Source of the DNA: Actinomyces viscosus
Lineage (GTDB): Bacteria; Actinomycetota; Actinomycetes; Actinomycetales; Actinomycetaceae
Direction of reading: 5' to 3'
DNA length: 64,000 nucleotides
Assembly (NCBI RefSeq): GCF_900637975.1
Contig: NZ_LR134477.1
Coordinates: 1,736,001-1,800,000, forward strand
The position numbers and the translations under genes were made by a program. Under the pieces are notes generated by a model. It had not been told where the DNA came from, did no database searches, and worked only from the letters and a program-made list of their open reading frames with translations. This document shows, piece after piece, positions 8,461 through 18,599 of this stretch; within the stretch, counting starts at the first letter, position 1; each line of letters opens with the position of its first letter.

Positions 8461-9342
8461 ATGCTCGACATCATGCTCCCCTTCTGGGGCGAGCCCCGGT
8501 ACCTTTACGAGACGGTCGAGGCCGTCCTGAGCCAGACCGATGAGCGGTGGCACCTGACGGTCGTCGACGACTGCTACCCGGACGCCGGCGTCCCGGAGTA
8601 CTTCGAGCGTCTGGACCACCCCCGGGTCACATACATCCGCAACGAGAAGAACCTCGGGATCACCGAGAACTACGAGCGCTGCATCGAGATGACCTCTGCC
8701 GATCTGGTGATGCTTCTGGGCTGCGATGACATCATGCAACCCGACTATGTGGCACGGGTACTGACCCTTCACGAGAAGTTCCCGCAGGCGGACATCTTTC
8801 AGCCGGGGGTTCAGCCCATCGACTCCCGGGGACGTCCCGTAAGTACCCTAACCGACTCCATCAAGCGCATGGTCATGCCGCGCACCCGTCAGCCCCTCCT
8901 ACTCAGTGGCGAGGAGCTGGCAGCCTCCCTGCTCAAGGCCGACTGGCTCTACTGGCCCTCGCTGACCTTCCGCCGCGAGGCACTCGTCTCCACACCCTTC
9001 CGCCCCGGCTTCCCGATCATCCAGGACCTGGCCCTGGTCATCGACATCATTGCGGCAGGCGGCTGCCTCCTGCTCGATCCGCATGTGTGCTTCTCCTACC
9101 GGCGCCATGAGGAGTCGGCCTCCTCGACATCGCTGTTCGATGGGCGCCGCTTCGCCGGCGAGCGCACCTACTTCTCCCTGGCCGCCCGCATCATGCGGCG
9201 CAACGGCTGGCACCGGGCCGCGCGCGCAGCCAGGCGGCACACGATCTCACGGGCCCATGCCCTGTCCCTGCTGCCGACGGCGCTGCGCCGCCAGGACTCG
9301 ACAGCGGTGCGCACCTTGGCCACCCACGTCCTGGCACGCTGA
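8461..9342 (+). CDS. Family 2 glycosyltransferase
   Basis: This is a cytoplasmic GT-A fold transferase of about 293 residues. It opens LDIMLPFWGEPRYLYETVEAV, carries LTVVDDCYPD, and has its metal-binding DxD-like site in MLLGCDDIMQPDYV (about residue 85). The later PIIQDLALVIDI fits the catalytic-base region. The C-terminal 60 residues are very basic and may lie against the membrane. The start at 8461 is preceded by GGAG at five bases; a GTG five codons upstream lacks a ribosome site. Donor and acceptor are unknown. It follows the CDP-choline gene, so it may act on the glycan that becomes choline-decorated. Confidence 0.85.
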   Translation: MLDIMLPFWGEPRYLYETVEAVLSQTDERWHLTVVDDCYPDAGVPEYFERLDHPRVTYIRNEKNLGITENYERCIEMTSADLVMLLGCDDIMQPDYVARVLTLHEKFPQADIFQPGVQPIDSRGRPVSTLTDSIKRMVMPRTRQPLLLSGEELAASLLKADWLYWPSLTFRREALVSTPFRPGFPIIQDLALVIDIIAAGGCLLLDPHVCFSYRRHEESASSTSLFDGRRFAGERTYFSLAARIMRRNGWHRAARAARRHTISRAHALSLLPTALRRQDSTAVRTLATHVLAR

Positions 9343-9358
9343 TCCCATTACTGCCGAA

Positions 9359-9419
9359 CCGGGCATCTTTCGCGTACCCCAACGGTTTTTCTGCCCGGCT
9401 ACGCGAATTCTGCCCGGCT
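9359..9419. terminator. Overlapping inverted and direct repeats between convergent genes
   Basis: Three small repeats interlock in the 94-base gap between two convergent genes. CCGGGCA (9359-9365) pairs with TGCCCGG (9392-9398). TTCGCGTA (9369-9376) pairs with TACGCGAA (9400-9407). TTCTGCCCGGCT occurs twice directly, at 9389-9400 and 9408-9419. A T-run at 9386-9390 lies inside. The arrangement fits a bidirectional terminator with alternative folds. Confidence 0.5.
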
Positions 9420-9436
9420 CGACGATGGGCGTGAGC

Positions 9437-10564
9437 TCAGCGGGCCTCCTGACGCAGGTCTCCCCAGGGCCGGCGTCCCCGAGACCAACGCATGGCGGCG
9501 CGCTCGATGCCGAGCCAGCTGGCGATGGACAGGACGACGGTGACGACGCCGGCCACCAGCAGCAGGAGCGGCAGGCCGTGACGGTGCATCCCCAGCAGGA
9601 TGAGGAGCTGGAGGACCGGGAAGTGGTAGATGTAGACGCCGTAGGAGATATCGTGGACCTTGATGATCTCCGGTGAGGGCAGGACCGCGCCGAGCCACAG
9701 GATGACGTAGGCGATGAGCGGGGAGGCCAGCTGGGCGCCGAAGCTCGGCAGCATGAGGATGAGTGCCACGGCTCCGGCCGTCGCGATGAGCGCAATCCAC
9801 GGCTTCATGGGGATCCGCTCGCGCAGCTGGTACATGAGCGCCCCGCCCAGGAAGTAGGGCAGCATGAAGATCAGTAGGGCGAACTCGCTGTTGCCGTCCA
9901 CATAGGGGCTGATCCGGTGGATGCCTGCGTGCATGGCGACACTGACCAGGAACAGTGCTGCCGTGGGCCACACGTGGGAGCGGGTGAACCTCCAGGACAG
10001 GAAGACGCCGATGATGATGTAGCACCAGAACTCGTAGTAGAGGCTCCACAGGGAGCCGTTCCAGGCTCCGGGGTAGGGCACGGTGGCCAACGTGGTGCCG
10101 ATGTTGTAGGTGGAGATGTGCAGCAGGACGTTGGAGTAGATGTAGCTCCCGGGCGTGGGCGCCGCTCCGAAGAAGCCGTCGAGAGTGCCCTTCTCGATGA
10201 GGTGCGCCACCGGTGCCATGACGAAGGCGACGAAGACGAGGGAGAACAGGAAGCCGGGGAAGATACGAGTGACCCGGTTGATGAGGTAGGGGCCGGCATC
10301 GGCGCGCATGCGTGATCCGGTGATGAGGAAGCCGGAGATGGCGAAGAAGCCGACGACGCCCCAGCTGCCGAGGTGCTGCCCGGCCACCTCGAATCCGTCC
10401 CCAGTTCCGGCGAGGATGTCCGCATGGGAATAGAAGACCAGGAAGGCCAGCACCAGCCGGAGCAGGTTGAGGGCGTTGTCGCGGGAGCCGAGGTCACGGG
10501 GAGAGAACAAACCGGCAGAGCGGGTCACTGACATGCGCGTTACCCTATAAGAGTCGCCCCTCAC
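9437..10564 (-). CDS. Acyltransferase family 3 membrane protein
   Basis: This is a multi-pass protein (about ten hydrophobic segments, up to 375 residues) of the OafA/YrhL-like acyltransferase 3 family, which O-acetylates surface glycans. The early NLLRLVLAFLVFYSHADI run includes the conserved His in the first helix, followed by GVVGFFAISGFLITGSRM, both diagnostic. A GTG at 10564 (GAGAGG upstream) and an ATG at 10534 are both possible starts. It follows the flippase gene by 12 bases and is the last gene of the minus-strand unit with licD, suggesting that acetylation and choline substitution act on the same polymer. Confidence 0.88.
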   Translation of the reverse strand: MRGDSYRVTRMSVTRSAGLFSPRDLGSRDNALNLLRLVLAFLVFYSHADILAGTGDGFEVAGQHLGSWGVVGFFAISGFLITGSRMRADAGPYLINRVTRIFPGFLFSLVFVAFVMAPVAHLIEKGTLDGFFGAAPTPGSYIYSNVLLHISTYNIGTTLATVPYPGAWNGSLWSLYYEFWCYIIIGVFLSWRFTRSHVWPTAALFLVSVAMHAGIHRISPYVDGNSEFALLIFMLPYFLGGALMYQLRERIPMKPWIALIATAGAVALILMLPSFGAQLASPLIAYVILWLGAVLPSPEIIKVHDISYGVYIYHFPVLQLLILLGMHRHGLPLLLLVAGVVTVVLSIASWLGIERAAMRWSRGRRPWGDLRQEAR

Positions 10565-10576
10565 TCACCCTCTCGG

Positions 10577-11833
10577 TCAGGAGTGTCCTTCACCGCTACG
10601 GGCCGCAACGGCTCGCTGCTGGAACAGGGCGAAGAGAAGAACCAGGACGGTCATCCCGCAGGCGTAGGCGATGGACACGCCCAGGAGGGCGTATGAGGGA
10701 ACCAGGAAGGCGCACAGCATGGTCATCGCGGCAGCGGTGACGAGGTAGCCGGCGAACACGAGCTTCTGGAGCCGCATCGTGGTCAGCGCGTAGTAGAGGA
10801 CGACGCTGGCGGCATTCATGGCCCCACCGAGCACCAGCACCATGAGCTCGGCGCGGAACATCGAGACGTCCTTACCGAAGACAAGCCCGAGGATGGGGGC
10901 ACCTGCCAGGAAGGTGACCGTGCCGACCATGACGAAGGCCCCTGCAGTCACCAGCAGGCCGCGTCGGATGAGCCGGTTGAAGCCGGGCAGATTGGCGCCT
11001 ACCCACAGGCTCGCCATGGAGGTGAGCAGGGGCCGGAAGACCATGAGGGAGAGCAGGTTAATGACCATGGCCGGCATGAACAGGATCTGGAAGTAGCCCT
11101 GTTGGGTGGAGTCGAGGTAGCGGTCGATCGCGAAGGTGGGGACGTTGGCGAGGTACATGGAGATGAAGGAGGCCAGACACAGGGGCAGGCAGATGACCAG
11201 CAGCTCCTTGATGAGCCGCATCTCCCACACCGGCCGTTGCGGGAAGAGGCCGCGGGCCCGAGGCACGTAGAGAACCACGGTGACGAGAAGGGAGATGACC
11301 AGCGTGACCACCGTCGAGACCAGCAGGTTGCCGGTGGCCACGAGCATCCCGCAGAAGGCCAGGGTGGTCACCAGGGAGCGCCAGAACCAGGACTGCCCCC
11401 CGATGTCGAGGCGGCCGACCCGTTGGAACTCGCAGACGTAGACGTCCTCGAAGGCGTCGAAGAGACGCAAAGAGGCGATGAGAACGATGAGCAGCATGTG
11501 GTGAGGGCTCTTGCCGAAGACGAGTGCGTAGCCGACGATGCCCAGGACCATGAGACCCACCGTGACGATCCTGGTGGCCAGGTAGGTGCCGAAGCCGAAG
11601 CGGTGCTGCAGGTCGGTGACCTGGTAGGGCCTGATCTCGTACATCCCCAGAGGCTGGAACTGCTGACCGACCTTATAAGCCAGTCCGAAGACCCCGGCCG
11701 CCGCAAGACCGGCCGTGCGGGTGACGACCACCAGAAGCACCACCGTCGCCAACGACATCATGACGGAGGCGGCGGTATTCCAGAAGTAGTCGCGACTGAT
11801 CTGCGAGGCCTTGTTCTCCTCCGTTCGAGGCAT
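10577..11833 (-). CDS. Wzx-like lipid-linked oligosaccharide flippase
   Basis: This 418-residue protein has about twelve hydrophobic segments. It starts with a short polar leader and then DYFWNTAASVMMSLATVVLLVVVTRT, the typical first helices of the polysaccharide biosynthesis / MATE-like flippase superfamily. Such proteins move undecaprenyl-diphosphate-linked repeat units across the membrane. It lies 11 bases after licD and 12 before an acyltransferase gene. A second unrelated-looking flippase is encoded at 58.4-59.8 kb, so the locus may serve more than one polymer. The substrate cannot be read from the sequence. Confidence 0.8.
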   Translation of the reverse strand: MPRTEENKASQISRDYFWNTAASVMMSLATVVLLVVVTRTAGLAAAGVFGLAYKVGQQFQPLGMYEIRPYQVTDLQHRFGFGTYLATRIVTVGLMVLGIVGYALVFGKSPHHMLLIVLIASLRLFDAFEDVYVCEFQRVGRLDIGGQSWFWRSLVTTLAFCGMLVATGNLLVSTVVTLVISLLVTVVLYVPRARGLFPQRPVWEMRLIKELLVICLPLCLASFISMYLANVPTFAIDRYLDSTQQGYFQILFMPAMVINLLSLMVFRPLLTSMASLWVGANLPGFNRLIRRGLLVTAGAFVMVGTVTFLAGAPILGLVFGKDVSMFRAELMVLVLGGAMNAASVVLYYALTTMRLQKLVFAGYLVTAAAMTMLCAFLVPSYALLGVSIAYACGMTVLVLLFALFQQRAVAARSGEGHS

Positions 11834-11844
11834 GTGCTGGGGCC

Positions 11845-12786
11845 TCAGTCCGTCTTGGTTTCGGCAGAACCGGTGGCCGATTCCGCACCCGGCTCAGCTG
11901 CGTTCTCAAGAGCCGTCTCAGCGTCGTCGGAATAGGGCCCGAAGTCGATCTCGCAGGGTTTGTGGTTGCGGCGCTGCTCCAGGGGCGGCAGCTCCATGTA
12001 GTCACCGTAGGAGCGGCGCATCATGGCGTCGTAGTTGCGGGCGACCTTGACGGTGATGTTCTCGAAGGGGAGCTCGAGGGGCGGGTAGAGATCGTCCACG
12101 GTGACGGCCCAGTTCTCCGGGTCCCGCATGGAGAAGTCGGCCATCCGCCTGGTGGTGGCGTGCTCGTAGGTGCGGGCGGCCTTCTCCCATCGCCCCTGGA
12201 GGGAGCGCGGAGTGGCCCGCATGAGGCGCAGACCCACGTGGATCGCGGAGGTGATCGTGTGGATGGCCATGCGCTTGGCCCCGGTGATGCCGATGAGGTA
12301 GGGGGTGGGGGTGCCTCGGAGGTAGAGGAGACGGCCCCACAGCCAGGTCCTACGGCTCATCCTGCGGAAGGCGCGGGCGTCGTCGGGCACGTTGTCGACG
12401 GGCAGGATGTCCAGAGAGATCGGCATGCGGTAGGCCGAGTCCTTGCCGAACTCGGGGACCAGGAGGGTGCCCTCCAGACCGAGCTTGGTGAACATGAAGG
12501 GGTACTCGGGGCGGGTGCGGGTGTTGTCGATCTGGTAGCCGAGCGGCAGGACCGAGGGTGCTTCGGCGAGGAAACGCTCGTAGTCGGCTCGCGTCATGAG
12601 CACGTCGACGTCGTCGTCCCAGGGGATGAAGCCCTGGTGACGGATGGCACCGATCATGGTGCCGCCGTAGACGGAGTAGGGGATGTCGAGGCGGCGGCAT
12701 GCCTCGTCGAAGTCCTTGAGCATCTTCAGGAGCAGGGCGTGGATGCGCTTAAGCAGCTCCGGGTCGTCCAACATCGCTTCGGACAC
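11845..12786 (-). CDS. licD: LicD family phosphotransferase
   Basis: LicD proteins transfer phosphocholine from CDP-choline to glycans. This 313-residue protein has the family core: YSVYGGTMIGAIRHQGF followed by IPWDDDVDVLMTRADY (about residues 40-72), where the acidic cluster binds metal. The start is a GTG with AGGAG nine bases upstream. It heads a tight unit with a flippase and an acyltransferase, and the CDP-choline supply is encoded 3.5 kb away on the other strand. The 25 C-terminal residues are Glu/Ala/Thr-rich and probably disordered. Some LicD relatives transfer other phospho-groups, so phosphocholine is strongly suggested by context rather than proven. Confidence 0.92.
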   Translation of the reverse strand: MSEAMLDDPELLKRIHALLLKMLKDFDEACRRLDIPYSVYGGTMIGAIRHQGFIPWDDDVDVLMTRADYERFLAEAPSVLPLGYQIDNTRTRPEYPFMFTKLGLEGTLLVPEFGKDSAYRMPISLDILPVDNVPDDARAFRRMSRRTWLWGRLLYLRGTPTPYLIGITGAKRMAIHTITSAIHVGLRLMRATPRSLQGRWEKAARTYEHATTRRMADFSMRDPENWAVTVDDLYPPLELPFENITVKVARNYDAMMRRSYGDYMELPPLEQRRNHKPCEIDFGPYSDDAETALENAAEPGAESATGSAETKTD

Positions 12787-12873
12787 GGTCTGACACTCCT
12801 ATCGTTTCTCAACCACGGTGGCGTCGGCCTCCCGACGGACCCGCAGGCGATTGTGCCACACGGGTGAGCCGGC

Positions 12874-14751
12874 TCAAGCCGTCCGCAGCCCGGTCTCGGA
12901 TTCGAGCATGGACGCATTGAGCGAACCTTTGCGCTCTCCCCTATTGTCGATCTCAACGCCGACGTTCGGGGTGTCCCCATCGGCTGCGGGACCATCCTGA
13001 CCCGGATCTTCGCCTGGGACCATGCGCACGAGGAGGACCACCATGCCGATGACGAAGAGCACCATGGCCACGCCGGCTCCCCACAGCGGTACCGGCGGGA
13101 GCCAGGATTCCTTGGTGATGTAGCGCCAGGAGCCGTAGATACCGTTGATGTAGCGATGCATCGTGATGATGAGGCCGGCGACGTGTGTGACGACGAACAG
13201 CAGCGCCCAGGACAGGAGCAGGCGGCGGCCGATCGGGATTCGACGGTGAGCCAGGCGGGCCTGCAGTACGAAGGCTACAAGGACGGGCAGACCGATGAGG
13301 ACGGGGAAGATGTACCTCCCCTGCCACATCCAACCGATGACTCGGGCCTCCCGCCCGTGCAGCACCGCCGGGATCAGCACGCAGAAGACAAGACCGGTCC
13401 CCAGAGCCACGGTCCGTTCGCGCCAGGAACCCACAGTCCACAGCAACAGCATCGAGGCGACAAAGGCCACGGAGAACATGATGACCCACCACATGGGTGC
13501 GACCGTGTCCATCCATCCGAAAGTTCCGACGATCTGCTGGATGTAGGTATCCGTGGAGTAGAGCGTCCCTTTGAAGACGTGACGGAAAACGAGCTCCGGA
13601 GCGGCGTCAGGGCCGCCTCCCCCCTCCAGCCCGTTGGTGATCAGCACCCAGGCGGAGGCTCCCACCGTCCCCAGGAAGGCGACCAGGATGGGCAGCCACG
13701 AACGGCGGTCCTTGATGACCCGCCAGGTGAATCGCCACGGTTGGAGCGCCACGCAACTGATGACGATGAGCGCGAGGAAGAAGGGGGACAGCCCGCGGGA
13801 GTTGGCGAACATGACGGTGATGAAGGCCAGGAGCCACATCCGCCGTCCGAGCAGCTCGGGGACCGGCTTCCGAATGACGAGGAGCAGTTGGCACCACAGG
13901 GCGAAGGCCGCGCTGATTTCCAAGGCCTGAGGGTTGATGACGCTGCACAGGAACACGGCCGACGGCGTGACAACGGCTGTCGCAGCCACCATTGACAGAG
14001 CCGGCATGTCCGCCTGCCGGAGCGCACGGAACCCCGCAGCGAAGAACAGCGCCGAGATCGTAGCACTGATGAGACGCATGAGGTAGATGTTGACGAGATT
14101 ATCCGGCAGCAGGGACGGCCATCCGATAATGCCGTAGTAAAGCGGGTTGTACAGCGCCGCCGGAGACACCACGTGACGGATTCCTCCAGGAGTCTCTTGG
14201 GTGAAAACCTTGGACACATCGCAGATCGACTGCGGCGCATCCGGATGGAAGGCATTGCACACGAAATCCTGCGCGTCACGATACATCTCAGGAATAGCGA
14301 CTTCCCGCGTCCCGAGGATCTCATGGTTGACGACCTGGCCGCGAACGGTGGCGACCGCCTTCCACATGTGAGCCGGCTCGTCGGCGGCAGCCATCGCCGG
14401 CACATAGAACGCCCAAGCCGACATCAGGACGAACAGGGATCCGAAGGCCAGCCAGAACACCTGACCAGGGGCGAGCCGCTCAGCCGTGGCCAGCCAACGC
14501 GTCAGACGACCATGCGGCACCCTCCCCTCGGTGGCGGAGCGGAGGTCGGCCATCTCGACCACGGATCCAGAGGAGACGCACTCCTGCTCGACCGAGGAAT
14601 TTACCTTCAACTCGGTTTCGACGCCGCTGCCGCCGTCGGACTGGGAGGCCTCCTCATCAAACGTCTTGGAGTCGACGGTATTGCCTGCGGCATGACTCGT
14701 GTCGATCGCGGCACTAGTCTCAGGGGCCGCCGCGGCGTCAAGGTGCTTCAT
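12874..14751 (-). CDS. DUF2142 family multi-pass membrane protein, GT-C-like
   Basis: This protein of about 625 residues has a 90-residue polar N-terminal tail and then about twelve hydrophobic segments. The first outer loop contains AAADEPAHMWKAVATVRGQV, the acidic signature of DUF2142, and FHPDAPQSICDV with paired cysteines. DUF2142 proteins are common in polysaccharide loci and are thought to be GT-C-type transferases using polyprenyl-phosphate sugars. I chose the ATG at 14751 because AAGGTGG lies five bases upstream; a GTG three codons earlier is possible. It probably leads the unit continuing into licD after an 87-base gap. Its sugar is unknown. Confidence 0.8.
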   Translation of the reverse strand: MKHLDAAAAPETSAAIDTSHAAGNTVDSKTFDEEASQSDGGSGVETELKVNSSVEQECVSSGSVVEMADLRSATEGRVPHGRLTRWLATAERLAPGQVFWLAFGSLFVLMSAWAFYVPAMAAADEPAHMWKAVATVRGQVVNHEILGTREVAIPEMYRDAQDFVCNAFHPDAPQSICDVSKVFTQETPGGIRHVVSPAALYNPLYYGIIGWPSLLPDNLVNIYLMRLISATISALFFAAGFRALRQADMPALSMVAATAVVTPSAVFLCSVINPQALEISAAFALWCQLLLVIRKPVPELLGRRMWLLAFITVMFANSRGLSPFFLALIVISCVALQPWRFTWRVIKDRRSWLPILVAFLGTVGASAWVLITNGLEGGGGPDAAPELVFRHVFKGTLYSTDTYIQQIVGTFGWMDTVAPMWWVIMFSVAFVASMLLLWTVGSWRERTVALGTGLVFCVLIPAVLHGREARVIGWMWQGRYIFPVLIGLPVLVAFVLQARLAHRRIPIGRRLLLSWALLFVVTHVAGLIITMHRYINGIYGSWRYITKESWLPPVPLWGAGVAMVLFVIGMVVLLVRMVPGEDPGQDGPAADGDTPNVGVEIDNRGERKGSLNASMLESETGLRTA

Positions 14752-15240
14752 GCACGCCACCTTACGATGCGGTAGGCCAGATTCCGCATTCCTGTTCGGT
14801 TATTCACACGCACCGCGTGGCAAAGGGGAACTCGCGCGCAGCCGCGAGGAGAAATGGGCCCTAGAGACCCGAGCAGCCTCGCGCCGGCCGCGCACCCGCA
14901 TCTCGGATGCCGTCCGGAGGAAGAGGCGACGCTCCTCGTTGAAGCACATCCCTCCAGCCCGCGCAAGGAGGAGTCAGGGCCCGAGCGGCGTCGATAGGCG
15001 ACCGGGGGACCGCAGGTCGGGAAATAGACCACGAGTTCAACACTATGAGGCCTGTTCGCGGGGTCGGCCGTAGGTGATCCTGCCCGTGGTGGGTGCAGGG
15101 GGCGCCGCGTTCGCGGGGGTGGCGGAGGTGCCGGGTCCATGCCCTGAAGGCTCGAACCGGGGCCTCGCTCCCGAGCGCAACACTCACGACGGGACTCGGC
15201 GGCCTCGAACCACACGGAGGACCCACGTCATGCCGCTGTC
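14752..15240. other. Non-coding or decayed stretch, no gene recognised
   Basis: Both strands have short open frames here, but none shows a convincing family motif, ribosome site or codon pattern. The stretch separates the DUF2142 gene from an inverted-repeat element and a broken glf gene, and looks like worn DNA. The promoter of the DUF2142 unit must lie near its right-hand side as read on the minus strand, close to 14760-14900. Confidence 0.4.
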
Positions 15241-15362
15241 GTGTCCACAGAAATGACATCAGGACCTCAACACCTGGATTCGAGTTGACGGATCGGCGTA
15301 ATTCCAACGATTTACCAGTGCCGCACCCGCCATGACCGCTTCAATGTCATTTCTGTGGACAC
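15241..15362. mobile_element. 122-bp element bounded by perfect 19-bp inverted repeats
   Basis: GTGTCCACAGAAATGACAT at 15241-15259 recurs exactly in inverted orientation at 15344-15362. The 84 bases between carry no reading frame. This looks like the two ends of an insertion sequence left after an internal deletion, or a small non-autonomous element (MITE). I could not see a target-site duplication in the immediate flanks. Its position beside a gene carrying deletions and frameshifts supports past transposon activity. A very stable hairpin of other function is the alternative. Confidence 0.5.
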
Positions 15363-15429
15363 CAGGGCCCGCACACGCATCGCAACTCAAGAAAGGTGGC
15401 GGAGACTGCTATGAATAATCCTCCGTATT

Positions 15430-16730
<1,301 letters not shown>

Positions 16731-16734
<4 letters not shown>

Positions 16735-17486
16735 CCCTGGACCTCCCTGACCTCCGTGACCTTGAACCGCGAGCTCGGTCGGGTCAGTGCCACCCCCAGA
16801 GCGAGGAAGGCTCGAATGAGGAACCTCGCGGCCTTGAGCGGGCTGTGGGACGGGGTCCCCCCTGCTCTTGGGCGCATGGCAACGGCGGCCTGCCGGATGC
16901 GCAGCCCGGAGCGCTTGGCAATGACCAGCGCCTCGATGGTGTCGCCCAGGTACTCGGCCGGATAGTCATGGGCGAAGAGACGGATGGTGCGACTGTTGGC
17001 GAGCTTGAAGCCGGAGGTGGTGTCCGTCAGCCGCGTGCCACAGACTCGTGAGAGGATGACGGCCAGGAGTTTCATCGCCCACTGGCGGGGACCTCGCACC
17101 TTGTAATCGCCCTTGCCCGCAAAGCGGGCACCGATGACCAGGTCGGCATCCTCCGCCTCGGCTGCGGCGAAGAGGGTCTCGATCTCGGCGGGATCGTGCT
17201 GTCCGTCGGCGTCGAGCTGGATGGCTCGACGATAGCCGTGGCGCTCGGCGTAGAGGTAGCCGGCGCGCATTGCCCCCCCGACTCCGAGGTTCAGCGGCAG
17301 GTCAAGGACAGCCGCGCCATGGTCACGCGCGATCTGGGCGGTGGCGTCGGCGGACCCGTCGGAGACGACGAGGACATCGACCTTGTCCCCCGCCACGCGC
17401 CGGACCTCCTCGATGACGGAACCGATGACGGCGGCCTCGTTCCAGGCCGGCATGATCGCCAGGGAATCATGCTGAACAGTGGCCAT
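16731..17486 (-). CDS. Family 2 glycosyltransferase, polyprenol-phosphate sugar synthase type
   Basis: This protein of about 251 residues shows LAIMPAWNEAAVIGSVIEEV, VLVVSDGSADAT and the DxD site in AIQLDADGQHDP, followed by DTTSGFKLANSRTIRLF. This is the DPM1-like pattern of enzymes that load a sugar onto polyprenyl phosphate on the cytoplasmic face. The ATG at 17486 with GGAAG upstream is preferred over a start 22 codons earlier. It is coupled to the DUF2304 gene by a 4-base overlap. Its product would feed the GT-C-type membrane transferases in this locus. Confidence 0.87.
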
Positions 17487-17576
17487 GAAGCTTCCAACAC
17501 TCCTCACACTTACGGGGCTGAGGCAACTATACGCGGCCGAACCACACCCCATTCACATCCGTGCCCGATCAGTTGT

Positions 17577-18512
17577 CTACCTCAGAAGCTTGCTGAGGTA
17601 GTTCTCGAGGCGCTCCATGGAATCGGCGGGAGTAAAACCCGTCCCCTCAATCTTGGCGAGATCCAGAGCGGAGCTCAGGGGGCGCGGCGCGATCCCCTCC
17701 TGCCCGGCGTAGTACTCCTCGGTGGTGACAGGGGTGACCTCGTCAGGGCTGTGCCCGGCGAGCTCATAGACGCGCTTGGCGACGTCGGCCCAGGAGACGA
17801 TCGGTCCCTCACCGGAGAGGTTGTAGGTGCCGTACTCGGACCCCGAGACGAGGAGGTGAATAATGCCCGCGGCCAGGTCGGAGGCGAAGGTGAGGCGCCC
17901 GGTCTGGTCAGCGACGACGCTCGGGGTGATGCCGCGCTCGGCCAGCGAGAGCATCGTCTTGACGAAGTTCTTGCCGTCCCCCACCACCCAGGAGGTGCGC
18001 ACCAGGTAGTGGTGGGGGCAGACGCCGACGGCGGCGTCACCGGCGGCCTTGGACTGACCGTAGACGCCCAGCGGAGAGGGGGTTTCCTCCTCCGTATGGA
18101 CAGCAGCGGCACCATCAAAGGTGTACTCGGTGGAGATGTGCACCAGTGTCAGGCCGTGCCGAGTGGCGGCCCGGGCCAGGTTGGCCGGCCCCACCGTGTT
18201 GGCGCGCCAGGACAGGCGACGTCCCTCCGCCGTCTCCGCACCGTCCACGTTGGTCCAGGCGGCGGCGTTGATGATGATGTCGTAACGCGACCAGTCCCAG
18301 GTGGACATAGCAGCCGTGTCCGAGATGTCCACCTCCGGCAGGTCGACACCGGTGGGCACGAACCCAGCCTGCGGCAGCAGAGCCATGAGAGCACGCCCCA
18401 GCTGTCCGTTGGCGCCGGTAACGAGAACGCGGCGACTCGGCGGCTGCCCGTCTGCATTCCCATTCCCCGGCAGGGGCGTCTCCTCGATCCCCAGAGGCTT
18501 GGTCTCGTTCAC
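17577..18512 (-). CDS. rmlD: dTDP-4-dehydrorhamnose reductase
   Basis: This enzyme reduces dTDP-4-keto-L-rhamnose to dTDP-L-rhamnose. The NAD(P)-binding site is RRVLVTGANGQLGRAL, the catalytic Tyr-Lys pair is in VYGQSKAAGD, and STEYTFDG and LVRTSWVVG match the family. I chose the GTG at 18512, because AAAGGAAG lies eight bases upstream, giving 311 residues; an in-frame ATG ten codons earlier lacks such a site. About 25 polar residues precede the Rossmann fold. It stands apart from the other rml genes. It lies upstream of the GT2/DUF2304 pair, 90 bases away, on the same strand. Confidence 0.95.
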   Translation of the reverse strand: MNETKPLGIEETPLPGNGNADGQPPSRRVLVTGANGQLGRALMALLPQAGFVPTGVDLPEVDISDTAAMSTWDWSRYDIIINAAAWTNVDGAETAEGRRLSWRANTVGPANLARAATRHGLTLVHISTEYTFDGAAAVHTEEETPSPLGVYGQSKAAGDAAVGVCPHHYLVRTSWVVGDGKNFVKTMLSLAERGITPSVVADQTGRLTFASDLAAGIIHLLVSGSEYGTYNLSGEGPIVSWADVAKRVYELAGHSPDEVTPVTTEEYYAGQEGIAPRPLSSALDLAKIEGTGFTPADSMERLENYLSKLLR

Positions 18513-18520
18513 TGCCGATT

Positions 18521-18528
18521 CTTCCTTT
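18521..18528 (-). promoter_or_regulatory. Ribosome binding site deciding the GTG start of rmlD
   Basis: AAAGGAAG (minus strand) lies eight bases before the GTG at 18512. It decides in favour of that start over the ATG at 18542. Confidence 0.75.
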
Positions 18529-18599
18529 CCGCAGGGCGCCATCTCGCCGATGTCTCACCATGGTCCGTCGGTGAAGCCTACACGAGCACGCCGATCGCC

